From Amycolatopsis sulphurea (GTDB lineage: Bacteria > Actinomycetota > Actinomycetes > Mycobacteriales > Pseudonocardiaceae), in the NCBI RefSeq assembly GCF_002564045.1, contig NZ_PDJK01000002.1:1302001-1366000 (forward strand): a DNA stretch of 64,000 bases, in the 5' to 3' direction. A program made the translations under genes and the position numbers. The number at the start of each line of letters is the position of its first letter. Position 1 is the first letter of the stretch. Of the stretch, positions 52,219 to 62,574 are shown in pieces. The notes beneath the pieces were generated by a model. That model was given only the letters and a program-made list of their open reading frames with translations. It ran no database searches and was not told the DNA's origin.

Positions 52219-53514
52219 TCAGGATGGGCTGATCAGCCCGTTCACCGCGGCCGCCACCTCGGCGAGCGGGACCTGGCGTTGCTCCCGCGTCGCCAGGCTG
52301 CGGACGGTCACCGCACCCGCGGCCCAGTCCTCCTCGCCGACGATGACCACCGCGACGGCGCCCGCCTTGTCCGCGCGGGTCAGTTCCTTGCCGAGCTTGC
52401 GCAGTTCGAGCGGGGTCGACGTGCGCAGCCCCGCCTTCCGCAGCGACGCCGCGACCTCGCGGGCCGGATCCGCCAGCTCCTCGGCCACCGGAATCACCAT
52501 GACGTCGACCTCGTTGCGCGGCTGCGGCGTGAGGCCGTGCGTGTCGAGGAAGTCGATCAGGGTGACGTCGCCCATGCCGAAACCGATACCGGGGATCCGC
52601 TCCTTGGTGAACAAGGACGCGAGGTCCGCGTAGCGACCACCGCCGAACAGCGCGCGGCGGTTCTTCGGCGAAGTGTCGAAGACCTCGAACACGGTCGACG
52701 TGTAGTAGGCCAGCCCGCGCACGATCAGCGGCTCGTAGCGGACCAGGCTCGCGGCACTGCTGGAGAGCACCTTCACCAGGTTCGACTCCGCCTTGACCTC
52801 GGCAGGCAGCTCGTCCAGCAGCGCGGCACCGGCGCCGAGCGTCTCGGACAGCTTCCCGAACTCCTTGTCCGCCAAGCCGATCTCCGCCGCGGCCGCGGCG
52901 AGGTCCTCGACCGGCGTCTTCTCCCAGCGGTCGACGAGCGCGAACACCTGCGGCAGCAGTTCCGGGGCGACCCCGGCCACGTCGGTCAGTGCGGAGGAGA
53001 GCAGGTTCCGGTCGTTGACCCGCACCGCGAACAGGTCCGGCGACGCCCCGAGCGCACCCATCAGGTCGTGGATCAGCTCGAACATCTCGATCTCGCAGTT
53101 CGCGCTCTCCGAACCGAAGATGTCCGCGTTGATCTGCCAGTGCTCGCGCACCCGGCCACGCTGCGGGCGTTCGTAGCGGTGGCAGTTGGGGTGGCTGTAC
53201 CAGCGCACCGGGAAGGACAGCGACTTCGCGTGCCCGGCGATCATCCGGGCCACCGACGGGGTCATCTCCGGGCGTAGCGCCAGCCGCTCGCCGCCCCGCG
53301 TGGTCAGCGTGTAGAGCTGCTGATCGGCGATCTCCTGCCCGGACTTCCGCTCGTAGATCTCGGCGGGTTCGAGCACCGGACCGTCGTAGCGAAGGAAGCC
53401 GTAGCGCTCGAGGACTTCGTAGAGATGGCCGAACACCTGCGTACGGACGGACATTTCGGCGGGGAGGAAGTCTCGGGTCCCCTTGACAGGCGCGGTCGAC
53501 AGGTATTCAGGCAC
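52219..53514 (-). CDS. hisS: Histidyl-tRNA synthetase, divergent form
   Basis: The 431-residue class II synthetase has VKGTRDFLPAEM (motif 1 region), LYTLTTRGGERLALRPEMT, motif 2 NCHRYERPQRGRVREHWQ, the His-specific motif IVRGLAYYTSTVFEVFD (Ala where most bacterial enzymes have Asp), LFGGGRYADL, and motif 3 GIGFGMGDVTL. The C-terminal anticodon-binding domain is VDVMVIPVAEELADPAREVA. The sequence is unlike the usual actinobacterial HisRS start (FQAPKGVPDY), so it may be a second copy or a replacement. GTG 53514 is preferred; the extension to 53541 is possible. Confidence 0.88.
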   Translation of the reverse strand: MPEYLSTAPVKGTRDFLPAEMSVRTQVFGHLYEVLERYGFLRYDGPVLEPAEIYERKSGQEIADQQLYTLTTRGGERLALRPEMTPSVARMIAGHAKSLSFPVRWYSHPNCHRYERPQRGRVREHWQINADIFGSESANCEIEMFELIHDLMGALGASPDLFAVRVNDRNLLSSALTDVAGVAPELLPQVFALVDRWEKTPVEDLAAAAAEIGLADKEFGKLSETLGAGAALLDELPAEVKAESNLVKVLSSSAASLVRYEPLIVRGLAYYTSTVFEVFDTSPKNRRALFGGGRYADLASLFTKERIPGIGFGMGDVTLIDFLDTHGLTPQPRNEVDVMVIPVAEELADPAREVAASLRKAGLRTSTPLELRKLGKELTRADKAGAVAVVIVGEEDWAAGAVTVRSLATREQRQVPLAEVAAAVNGLISPS

Positions 53515-53550
53515 GTCACCAAGCTTAACGACCCGCCCCACGCCTTTTTC

Positions 53551-53934
53551 TCAGGGGAACGCGACCCCATAGGCGGTGATCAGCATGGCCGCCCCCAGCA
53601 GCACCGCGCCCCCGGTGGTGACCCCCATCCCGAGCCGCGTCCGCGCCATCGCCAGGAAGAACCCGCCGGACTGCGCGAGCACCCCGAACAGCAGCAGGAA
53701 ACAGACCAGCCACTGCCCGCCGCCGGTCAGTCCCCCACGCGAAAGCACCTGCAACGCGGCCAGCACCAGGACGAGCAGCACCCCCGCATGCGCGTGCACG
53801 GCCCGGAACAGCCCCCGCTGTCGTTCGGTGAACTGCCCCCGCCGCAGTACTCCGCTCAGGGCATAACCGCCATACATCACAGTAGGCAGCGAAACGAGCG
53901 CGATGACAGTGAACAACTGGATCGGACCGTGCAT
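53551..53934 (-). CDS. Four-helix membrane protein
   Basis: The 127-residue protein has four hydrophobic helices (IQLFTVIALVSLPTVMYGG; FRAVHAHAGVLLVLVLAALQ; WLVCFLLLFGVLAQSGGFFL; GGAVLLGAAMLITAYGVAF). HAHAG in helix 2 is a possible metal or heme ligand pair. ATG 53934 follows GAGGAGGGG at good spacing. It has its own upstream operator-like inverted repeat. No family was recognised. Confidence 0.65.
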   Translation of the reverse strand: MHGPIQLFTVIALVSLPTVMYGGYALSGVLRRGQFTERQRGLFRAVHAHAGVLLVLVLAALQVLSRGGLTGGGQWLVCFLLLFGVLAQSGGFFLAMARTRLGMGVTTGGAVLLGAAMLITAYGVAFP

Positions 53935-53964
53935 GGTTCCCCTCCTCGGTTGACCCCAGCTATG

Positions 53965-53990
53965 GTAACAGTGTTTTAAAACGGTGTCAC
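53965..53990 (-). promoter_or_regulatory. Operator-like inverted repeat around GTTTTAAAAC
   Basis: A 26-bp imperfect palindrome (20 of 26) is centred on the perfect decamer GTTTTAAAAC, with GTAACA and TGTCAC-like outer arms. It is strikingly AT-rich for this genome and lies 31 bp upstream of the four-helix membrane gene. It is probably a promoter/operator for an unlinked regulator. Confidence 0.55.
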
Positions 53991-54399
53991 GAAACTTGTG
54001 CCGCCCCGGCACGAGCCCGTGCCACAAACGCCCGGCAAAGACTCACCCCCCACCGGCCTCGAAGTCCCGGCCCGGCCACTTTCGACCCGGCTGCGCCATC
54101 AGCAGGGCCGCGCCCGACCGGACCGGCCGCGCTGAGCCAATACAGACACTCCCGCGCACTACCGAACTGGCACCAGTCCACACACTCGCACCCACCCCAG
54201 CGACGCCCCACCCGGCCTCGCTTCAAACCTATGCAGGACAGCAACATTGACGGTCCTGTGAGGACACACGCCGCAACCGAACCCACGCGAGCATCCCTGC
54301 TCCACGCAAGGACAACGAGTCGACCGCCCCAGACTGTTGCCAGGGCGCCAACCGTAGCCGGAGCACAGTGGTTCCCCAGCTACGGCCAGCCCCCTCCGG
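53991..54399. other. Gap without a recognised gene
   Basis: This 409-bp stretch between the membrane gene promoter and the 3' end of the aldo/keto reductase gene is Pro/Arg/Thr-rich in all frames. It has no ribosome-binding site or recognisable protein segment. Confidence 0.5.
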
Positions 54400-55381
54400 C
54401 TACTTCCCGACTGCCCGGGCGAGCTTTTCCGGGTAACGAGCACCCGCGACCGCATCCCGCGGAGCCGCCTGTTCAATGGCCGTGATGTCCTTTTCGGACA
54501 GTTCCAACCCCGCGGCCGCGACGTTCTCCTCCAGGTACTTCCGCCGTTTCGTACCCGGGATCGGGACGACGTCGGCACCCTTCGCCTGCACCCAGGCCAA
54601 GCGCGAGCTGCCCCGCGGTCACGCCCTTCTCCGCGGCGAGCTGCCGAAGCGCGTCCACGATCGCGAGATTCCGCTCCAAGTTGCCGTCGGCGAAACGGGG
54701 CATGCCACAGCGCATGTCGTCCTCCGGCAGGTCCTTCGCCGAATTGACCGAGCCAATGAGAAGCCCGCGGCCGAGCGGCGAGTACGGCACCAGCCCGATA
54801 CCCAGCTCCCGGCAGACGCCGAGGATCTCGTCCTCGATCCCGCGCGTCCACAGGGACCACTCGCTCTGCAGCGCGGAGACCGGGTGCACCGCGTGCGCGC
54901 GCCGGATCGTCTCGGCACTGGCCTCGGAAATACCCGCGTACCGGATCTTTCCGGCCTGCACCAGCTCGGCGAGCGCGCCCCAGGTCTCCTCGATCGGCAC
55001 GTCCGGGTCGACCCGGTGCTGGTAGTAGAGGTCGATATGGTCGACCCCGAGCCGTTGCAGCGACTCTTCACAGCACTGCTTGACATAGGCCGCGTCGCCA
55101 CGGGCGGTCATCTCACCACCGGTCCAGACGATGCCGAACTTCGTCGCCAGGACCAGCCCGTCGCGACGGCCGGCAATCGCGCGCCCGACCAGCTTCTCGT
55201 TCTCGCCCGCGCCGTACACGTTGGCCGTGTCAAGCAGGGTGACCCCCAGCTTCAACGCCCGGCGCACGGTGGCGATCGATTCGTCGTCGTTGTCGCGCAC
55301 GCCGTAGGCCTGGCTCATGCCCATGCAGCCGAGGCCCTGCGCGCCGACCTCCAGATTGCCGAGTTTCCTCGTACCGATCAC
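54400..55381 (-). pseudogene. Aldo/keto reductase with a frameshift near its 3' end
   Basis: GTG 55381 (overlapping the MerR stop as GTGA) begins [20 protein letters not shown]. It continues through the AKR catalytic Asp/Tyr region ([18 protein letters not shown]), Lys ([10 protein letters not shown]) and [15 protein letters not shown] to GVTAGQLAL. At about 54598-54603 one extra base breaks the frame. The true end, [20 protein letters not shown] and ITAIEQAAP, is in the next frame, stopping at 54400. The cofactor-binding C-terminus is thus detached. It is otherwise a complete AKR13-like NADPH oxidoreductase of about 326 residues. Confidence 0.8.
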
Positions 55382-55779
55382 GCGGAAATCTCCTCCAACG
55401 CCGGCGCCTTGCCGAAGGCGTTGCGCTCGATCTGGTCGTAGTTGCCGATCTTGTAGTCCAGGATGTCGAGACACCCCTGCAGCTCGGCGATCCGCTCCGC
55501 CACCGACTGGCGCTGCTCGACCAGGATCGCCTTGCGCCGCCCGGCACTCGAGACGCCGTGGCCACGCAGCGAGGCGTACTCGCGCATGCTCTTGATCGGC
55601 ATGCCGGTGAGCCGGAGTTTGGTGAGGAACCCAAGCCAGGTGAGATCGTCCTCGGAATACGCCCGCCGTCCGGCGGAGTCCCGGGCCGGCGGATCGAGCA
55701 GCTTGATCCGCTCGTAGTACCGCAGGGTGTCGATCGACAAGCCGCTACGTCGTGCGGCTTCCGCTATCGAGTAGCTCAT
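55378..55779 (-). CDS. MerR-family transcriptional activator
   Basis: The 133-residue protein has Mer[24 protein letters not shown] and [20 protein letters not shown], followed by a long dimerisation helix and no cysteine metal site, like the AdhR/NmlR-type regulators of carbonyl or aldehyde stress. It is coupled to the aldo/keto reductase gene. A perfect operator lies directly upstream at 55794-55815. Confidence 0.9.
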   Translation of the reverse strand: MSYSIAEAARRSGLSIDTLRYYERIKLLDPPARDSAGRRAYSEDDLTWLGFLTKLRLTGMPIKSMREYASLRGHGVSSAGRRKAILVEQRQSVAERIAELQGCLDILDYKIGNYDQIERNAFGKAPALEEISA

Positions 55780-55793
55780 GCGCTCGACAGTAC

Positions 55794-55815
55794 GACCTGG
55801 AGTGCACTCCAGGTC
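55794..55815 (-). promoter_or_regulatory. MerR operator within a 19-bp-spaced promoter
   Basis: GACCTGGAGTG/CACTCCAGGTC is a perfect 22-bp palindrome. On the minus strand it lies between TTGACC (-35) and TACTGT (-10) with a 19-bp spacer, the over-long spacing that MerR proteins correct by twisting DNA. It starts 15 bp upstream of the MerR ATG. Confidence 0.88.
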
Positions 55816-55905
55816 AACTCCCGATCACGCGTCCCGCCACACCGGGTGAGGCCTGCCGCGCCTCCTTCCTCCCACCTATCGCATTCGCCTCGCCCTCGCG
55901 TTTTA

Positions 55906-55921
55906 TAACAACGTTGCATTA
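55906..55921 (+). promoter_or_regulatory. Candidate TetR operator / promoter
   Basis: TAACAACGTTGCATTA contains the perfect palindrome CAACGTTG flanked by TAA and TTA arms. It follows a TTTTATAA -10-like patch, 11 bp before the TetR start. It is a likely autoregulatory site. Confidence 0.5.
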
Positions 55922-55931
55922 CTCTCGGCCC

Positions 55932-56558
55932 ATGCCTCGCCCTCGCACGCACGACGAAACGCTCCGGCTGAAGCTGCTCGACCGGGCAGGCGAACTGATC
56001 TCCAGCGACGGCCCCAAGGCCCTCTCCTTACGAAAACTCGCCACCGACGCGGGCACGTCGACCACCGCGGTCTACTCGCTCTTCGGGAGCAAGCCGGACC
56101 TGGTCAACGCGCTGTACGCGGAAGGCTTCCGCCGGTTCGGGGCCAGGCTGGCGGCCGTCCCCCCCACCGGCGACGCCGCGCCGGACCTGGTGCGGCTCGG
56201 CATCGCCTACCGGGAGAGCGCACTCGCCGACCCGCATCTCTACGCGATCATGTTCACCCGCTCGGTCCCCGGCTTCGAACCGAACGCCGAGGCCGAGCAA
56301 CTCGCCCGAGCCACGCTGGAACCCTTGGCACGAATCGCCCGCGACGGGGTGTCCTCGGGACAGTTCGCCGACGTGCCACCCGAGGTGATCATGGTCAGTT
56401 CATGGGGCCTCGTCCACGGTCTGGTGTCCTTGGAGATGTCCGGCACCCTGCCTTCGGGGTTCGACTCGGCCGGTTCGTACGAGAAAGCGTTGCACGCCCA
56501 CGCTTTCGGCTGGCTTCGCCCCGCATCGGACGCCTCCAGCACTTCTCTCCCGCACTGA
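55932..56558 (+). CDS. TetR/AcrR-family regulator with WHG-type C-terminal domain
   Basis: The 208-residue protein has HTH THDETLRLKLLDRAGELISS, LSLRKLATDAGTSTTAVYSL and FGSKPDLVNALYAEGF. The C-terminal ligand domain has DLVRLGIAYRESALADPHLY and MVSSWGLVHGLVSLEMSGTL, the pattern called the TetR WHG domain. ATG 55932 starts the usual MPRPRTHD leader. It is divergent from the MerR/AKR pair, and targets are unknown. Confidence 0.88.
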   Translation: MPRPRTHDETLRLKLLDRAGELISSDGPKALSLRKLATDAGTSTTAVYSLFGSKPDLVNALYAEGFRRFGARLAAVPPTGDAAPDLVRLGIAYRESALADPHLYAIMFTRSVPGFEPNAEAEQLARATLEPLARIARDGVSSGQFADVPPEVIMVSSWGLVHGLVSLEMSGTLPSGFDSAGSYEKALHAHAFGWLRPASDASSTSLPH

Positions 56559-56627
56559 CGAACAGGCACGCCGGCACCGACCAGAAGACCCACACCCGGC
56601 ACGCGGACACCACCACTCCCGACGAAC

Positions 56628-57251
56628 TCAGACCGCTCCGTATTGCCGATCCCCGGCGTCGCCGAGACCGGGCACGATGAACCCGGAGTCGTTGAGCCGC
56701 TCGTCGATGCTCGCGGTGACCACCCGCACCGGCAGACCGGTCCCTTCCAGGTGCGCGAGCCCTTCAGGCGCCGCCAGCGCACAGATCGCGGTGATGTCCG
56801 TGGCACCCCGCCCGGTGAGCAGCCGGATCGTGTACTCCATGGACCCACCGGTAGCCAGCATCGGATCGAGCACCAGCACCGGCCGGTCGGCGAGCGTCTC
56901 GGGCAGCGATTCGAGATACGGCGTCGGCTTGAGTGTCTCTTCGTCCCTGGCGAGCCCGACGAACCCCATCTGCGCGTCGGGGATCAGCGTGTGCGCCTGG
57001 TCTGCCATACCGAGACCGGCCCGCAGCACCGGCACCAGCAACGGTGGGCTGGCCAGCCGATAGCCCTCGGTCCGGGCGACCGGCGTGTGGATGCGCTCGG
57101 TCCGCACCGGAGCGTCCCGCGTGGCCTCATACACCAGCATCACGGTCAGCTCGTGCAACGCTGCCCGGAACGCCGCACTGTCCGTCCGAGCGTCACGCAT
57201 GGTGGAAAGCCTGGCTTTGGCCAGCGGGTGATCGACAACGTGCACATCCAT
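56628..57251 (-). CDS. upp: Uracil phosphoribosyltransferase
   Basis: The 207-residue enzyme has [20 protein letters not shown] at the N-terminus, [20 protein letters not shown], the PRPP loop [18 protein letters not shown] and the uracil-site [17 protein letters not shown]. It salvages uracil to UMP using PRPP. ATG 57251 is the standard start. It is in the same neighbourhood as PNP, pmmB and deoC, as in mycobacteria. Confidence 0.95.
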   Translation of the reverse strand: MDVHVVDHPLAKARLSTMRDARTDSAAFRAALHELTVMLVYEATRDAPVRTERIHTPVARTEGYRLASPPLLVPVLRAGLGMADQAHTLIPDAQMGFVGLARDEETLKPTPYLESLPETLADRPVLVLDPMLATGGSMEYTIRLLTGRGATDITAICALAAPEGLAHLEGTGLPVRVVTASIDERLNDSGFIVPGLGDAGDRQYGAV

Positions 57252-57287
57252 GCCGGACAACTTAGCTCGCACCTAGCGCCTGCGCCG

Positions 57288-57758
57288 TCACTCGCCACCT
57301 ACGGCGCAACGCGCCGAACCGCGCTTCGCGAACCAGTGGATCCACCGACGTTGCCAGTAAGTCTCGACAGCGCGCCGATGGTAGTGCGCACGCACCCACG
57401 AGACAGCGTCGTCGGGCTCCAGGCCATCGAGCGTAGCCAGACAGGCCAATACCGTGCCGGTGCGACCGACCCCACCGTGACAGGCAAGCTCCACCACCTC
57501 GCCCGCGGCGGCGCGCGCGTGCAGCGCCTCGATGTCGCGCTTCGCGCCCGCCCAGTCCAGAGGCAGGAGGAAAGCGGGCCAGCGAATCCACTCGTGGTTC
57601 CAGGTAAGCGTCGCGTCGTGCTTCGCGCGGAGGCGGCGGGAACCGAGATACAGGCCGAAGTCCGGCTCGGGACCGACCGGGCACGGCCGCCCGAGACCAC
57701 GCGGGCGCACCTCAGCGCCACCGGGTAGCGCAAGGGCCTGTGCCGGCGGGGACGACAT
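57288..57758 (-). CDS. Protein-tyrosine/dual-specificity phosphatase family protein
   Basis: The 156-residue protein has the P-loop CHGGVGRTGTVLACLATLDG (CX5R, Cys about 93), typical of tyrosine and dual-specificity phosphatases. It is preceded by LLPLDWAGAKRDIEALHARA and followed by WVRAHYHRRAVETYWQRRW. It is probably cytoplasmic. It lies 37 bp from the upp start on the same strand. The substrate is unknown. Confidence 0.82.
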   Translation of the reverse strand: MSSPPAQALALPGGAEVRPRGLGRPCPVGPEPDFGLYLGSRRLRAKHDATLTWNHEWIRWPAFLLPLDWAGAKRDIEALHARAAAGEVVELACHGGVGRTGTVLACLATLDGLEPDDAVSWVRAHYHRRAVETYWQRRWIHWFAKRGSARCAVGGE

Positions 57759-57829
57759 CGCCCCATTTTGCCCTCTATCCGTCGTTCGATGGACCCCAGA
57801 GCGCCACCGATCGGGCTAGGCTTCCCCGG

Positions 57830-58495
57830 ATGAGTGAAGACCCAGCCATTCCTGGCCCGGAACAGATGCGGATTTCGGACGCCGACCGGGAACAGGTCGC
57901 GCAGGTACTGCACCAGGCCCTGTCCGAAGGCCGCATCACGATCAACGAGCTCGAGGAACGGCTCTCCGTCGTCTACGCGGCGAAGACGTTCGGGGACCTC
58001 AAGCCGGTGACCGCCGACCTGCCCGGAGGGGGCGCCGAGGCTGCCCCGCCGGCCGCGCTTCAGCCGGCCACCGGCCGGGCACTCGGGCTTCCGGACAGCC
58101 GCGTGGGCGGGCACCCGGGGTCGAGCATGTCCGTCGGGATCATGTCCGGGGCCGCGCGCAAGGGCAGCTGGGTGCTGCCCCAGCAGCACACCAGCTTCGC
58201 GTTCTGGGGCGGCACGGAGATCGACTTGCGCAGCGCCCGGTTCGCGGACAAGCAGTGCACGATCACCGCCGTCGCGATCATGGGCGGAATCGAGATCACC
58301 GTGCCGGACGACATCAATGTGAATGTCACCGGAATCGGCTTGATGGGCGGCTTCCTGCTGGAGGACAAGTCGGATGCGCCCCCGGCACCGCCCACTGCTC
58401 CGACGGTGACGATCAACGGAATCGGCTTCTGGGGTGGCGTGGTCGTCTACCGGAAGCCGGCCCGACCGAGAAACGCTCCGCAAATCGAGTCCTGA
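57830..58495 (+). CDS. DUF1707 protein with LiaF-like C-terminal domain
   Basis: The 221-residue soluble protein has an N-terminal DUF1707 (MRISDADREQVAQVLHQALS, RITINELEERLSVVYAAKTF). A Pro/Ala linker leads to a beta-rich domain of repeated strands (IMSGAARKGSW, FWGGTEIDLRSARF, AIMGGIEITVPDDINVNVTG, IGLMGGFLL, GIGFWGGVVVY), which resembles the DUF2154/LiaF-type cell-wall stress domain. There is no membrane helix. ATG 57830 was chosen for its DUF1707 start. Confidence 0.78.
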   Translation: MSEDPAIPGPEQMRISDADREQVAQVLHQALSEGRITINELEERLSVVYAAKTFGDLKPVTADLPGGGAEAAPPAALQPATGRALGLPDSRVGGHPGSSMSVGIMSGAARKGSWVLPQQHTSFAFWGGTEIDLRSARFADKQCTITAVAIMGGIEITVPDDINVNVTGIGLMGGFLLEDKSDAPPAPPTAPTVTINGIGFWGGVVVYRKPARPRNAPQIES

Positions 58496-59000
58496 GCCGG
58501 TCGCGCCGGCCCCACTTCCCCGCCACGACCGGCAGCACACCGTCAAGAGCAGACGTACCCAACGCCGCATTCGCCCACCGGCGAGGCAACCTGTCGCACT
58601 TGGCAGCCTCTCGGCGCCAGTAAGCGGACTTCCGACGATCCCGGTGTCGATCATGTCTCCAATCCCCTCTCTCCGCGGACGGCTGCTGCCGCATTGTTCG
58701 ACGCAATCCCTTGCCCTGGACGGCCCATCACGGACGACGGGCGGTAGCGATGGCCTTTCCACCCCAAGGCTTCAAGAAGGAACGAGTTCTGCGCGCCACT
58801 CCCCAGCGCACCCGGATTCGGCCGAGGACCTGGAACCGGCTGTTCCGCCTTGCACTTCGATGTCTCCGGTCTACCACCGCGCAGGGACTGTGCGGGGGCG
58901 CCAGAGCAGATCTGTGGACAACTCGGCTGTCGCCGCTCAGTCATCCACAGATTCCGGTGAGTGACCCAGCACGACCCGTGGCGGACCTACACTCAGCGGT
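58496..59000. other. Gene-free gap with two DnaA-box-like sites
   Basis: No credible gene is seen in these 505 bp. TGTGGACAA (58913-58921) and TCATCCACA (58941-58949) face each other close to the deoC start, resembling the pair at 35179/35202. The remainder is unremarkable. Confidence 0.4.
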
Positions 59001-59975
59001 ATGACAGCTACCACCAGCCCGTCAGCAGCGCCGGACACCCCGGCCGCGCTGGCGGACGTGACTCGCGACGACGCGAGCCTGCGGCGGTTCCTGCACGGGC
59101 TGCCCGGCGTCGACCAGGTAGGTGTCGAGCAACGCGCGGCGGGGCTCGGGACCCGGAGCATCAAGAAGGAGGCCAAGCGATGGGCGATCGACACCGCCAT
59201 CTCGATGGTCGACCTGACCACGCTCGAAGGCGCTGACACCCGCGGAAAAGTCCGGGCACTCGCGGCGAAAGCGCTGCGGCCCGACCCCGAGCGGCAAGAC
59301 TGCCCGCGGGTGGCGGCGGTCTGCGTGTACCCGGACCTGGTGGAGACGGCGGTCGAAGCGCTCGCGGGCAGCTCGGTGCACGTGGCGAGCGTGGCCACCG
59401 GTTTCCCCTCGGGCCGCACGAGTCGTGCGGTGAAGCTGGCCGACACCGCGCTCGCGGTGCAGGCCGGCGCGCACGAAGTCGACATGGTGATCGACCGTGG
59501 CGCATTCCTCGAAGGCCGCTACCTGGATGTGTTCGAGGAGATCCGCGCAATCAAGGCGGCCTGCGGCGAAGCCCACCTCAAGGTGATCCTCGAAACCGGA
59601 GAGCTGGCCACCTACGACAACGTGCGCCGCGCCTCGTGGCTCGCGCTGCTCGCCGGCGGCGATTTCATCAAGACCTCGACCGGCAAGGTATCGCCCGCCG
59701 CGACACTGCCGGTCACGCACGTAATGCTGCAGGCGGTGCACGACTGGTTCACGCGGACCGGGCAGCTGCGCGGGGTGAAGCCCGCGGGCGGCATCAGGAC
59801 CACCAAGGACGCGATCAAGTATCTCGTGGCGGTGCACGAGGTGGCTGGCGAGCAGTGGCTCACCCCGGATCTGTTCCGGTTCGGCGCGTCGAGCCTGCTC
59901 AACGATCTGCTGCTGCAGCGCCGCACCCAGGTGGACGGCCACTACAGCGGCCCCGACTACGTGACGGTGGACTGA
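59001..59975 (+). CDS. deoC: Deoxyribose-phosphate aldolase
   Basis: The 324-residue class I aldolase has AVCVYPDLVETAVEALAGSS, VATGFPSGRTSRAVKLADTA, GAHEVDMVIDRGAFLEGRY, LKVILETGEL, and the Schiff-base lysine in DFIKTSTGKVSPAATLPV, then VKPAGGIRTTKDAIKYL. It cleaves 2-deoxyribose-5-phosphate to glyceraldehyde-3-phosphate and acetaldehyde. The longer N-terminus is typical of actinobacterial DeoC. Two aldehyde dehydrogenase-family genes follow immediately and could remove the acetaldehyde. Confidence 0.94.
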   Translation: MTATTSPSAAPDTPAALADVTRDDASLRRFLHGLPGVDQVGVEQRAAGLGTRSIKKEAKRWAIDTAISMVDLTTLEGADTRGKVRALAAKALRPDPERQDCPRVAAVCVYPDLVETAVEALAGSSVHVASVATGFPSGRTSRAVKLADTALAVQAGAHEVDMVIDRGAFLEGRYLDVFEEIRAIKAACGEAHLKVILETGELATYDNVRRASWLALLAGGDFIKTSTGKVSPAATLPVTHVMLQAVHDWFTRTGQLRGVKPAGGIRTTKDAIKYLVAVHEVAGEQWLTPDLFRFGASSLLNDLLLQRRTQVDGHYSGPDYVTVD

Positions 59976-59976
59976 C

Positions 59977-61402
<1,426 letters not shown>

Positions 61403-61410
<8 letters not shown>

Positions 61411-62281
61411 CTCGACATTATCCCGGGTTTCCGTGGCAAAGACCTACAAACTCTACGTGGGTGGCAAGTTCCCGCGTTCGGAATCCGGCCGGGTCTACCC
61501 CGTGACCGATTCGGCAGGCAAGTTCCTGGCCAACGCGGCGCACGCTTCGCGGAAAGACCTGCGCGAGGCAGTGGTGGCCGCACGGAAGGCCTTCCCTGGT
61601 TGGTCCTCGGCGACCGCATACAACCGGGGGCAGGTGCTCTACCGGGTGGCCGAGGTACTGGAGGGCCGCCGTGACCAGTTCATCGCGGAAGTCGCCGCTT
61701 CCGAAGGCCGGTCCGCGCCACAGGCGGAGTCCCTTGTGGACACAGCGATCGACCGATGGGTCTGGTACGCCGGGTGGACGGACAAGATCGCTTCGGTGCT
61801 CGGTGCCGCCAACCCCGTCGCCGGGCCGTATTTCTCGTTCACCGTGCCGGAGCCGACTGGAGTCGTGGGCGTGCTGGCTCCGCAGGAATCCTCGCTACTG
61901 GGGCTGGTGAGCGTGCTGGCGCCGGTACTGGCCACCGGATCCACCGCCGTGGTCGTCTCGAGCGCGGACCGGCCGCTCCCCGCGATCACCCTGTCGGAAG
62001 TCCTTGCGACGTCGGATGTTCCGGGCGGCGTGGCGAACATCCTCACCGGTCGCGCCGCCGAACTGGGCCCCTGGCTGGCATCACACGGCGACGTGAACGC
62101 ACTCGACCCGACCGGCGCCACCCCGGACGAGCGCATCCACCTCGCACGCGAGGCGGCCGGCACCGTGAAACGAGTGCTCACCGTTCCGGACGCCGAACCC
62201 GACTGGACCGCCGAACCGGATCTCTCCCGGATACGACGCTACGTCGAGGCCAAGACAGTCTGGCACCCCATGGGAGTCTGA
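61403..62281 (+). CDS. Short ALDH-family protein lacking the catalytic half
   Basis: The 292-residue protein starts at GTG 61403 within the end of the previous gene. It aligns with the N-terminal, cofactor-binding part of ALDHs (KLYVGGKFPRSESGRVYPV, EPTGVVGVLAPQESSLLGLV, GGVANILTGRAAELGPWLAS). The usual VLKPAE lysine site is VVVSSAD, and no catalytic Cys or Glu region follows. It is a conserved-looking pseudoenzyme paired with the active ALDH, as in Streptomyces deoC loci, perhaps as a structural partner. GTG 61433 is a shorter alternative start. Confidence 0.8.
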
Positions 62282-62321
62282 GAAGTCTCCCCCACGCCCG
62301 GATCCGCAGGTGTGATCCGGG

Positions 62322-62362
62322 ACCGGTGTCGGGGTTCGCTGTGCGCGGACCCTGACACCGGT
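62322..62362 (+). terminator. Terminator hairpin of the deoC-aldh operon
   Basis: ACCGGTGTCGGGGT pairs with ACCCTGACACCGGT (13 of 14) over a 13-nt loop and is followed by TCTATTTC. It starts 41 bp after the last stop. Confidence 0.8.
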
Positions 62363-62369
62363 TCTATTT

Positions 62370-62530
62370 CTGCGCCCGTTCGGGCTGTCCAGGGTGGTGA
62401 GATCCTCGGCGATCTCGCGGTCCAGCTCGCCGGTACGTCGTTTGACGGTGATGGCCTCGGTGGCGAACTTGCGGAGGGCCGCATGAGTGGAACGTTCCTT
62501 TAGCGATACTCCATTCGACGGACTCGCCAT
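62370..62530 (-). pseudogene. Possible transposase-like gene remnant
   Basis: From ATG 62530 the minus strand reads a plausible helical segment (KERSTHAALRKFATEAITVK, RRTGELDREIAEDL) of about 48 residues and then loses protein character. It resembles the coiled middle region of IS110-type transposases, but the match is weak and from memory. It lies between the aldh terminator and a MITE-like element. Confidence 0.25.
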
Positions 62531-62574
62531 GTCGTCAAACCCCGGGGACGGCCGTGCCCACCGCGCCCCGACCC

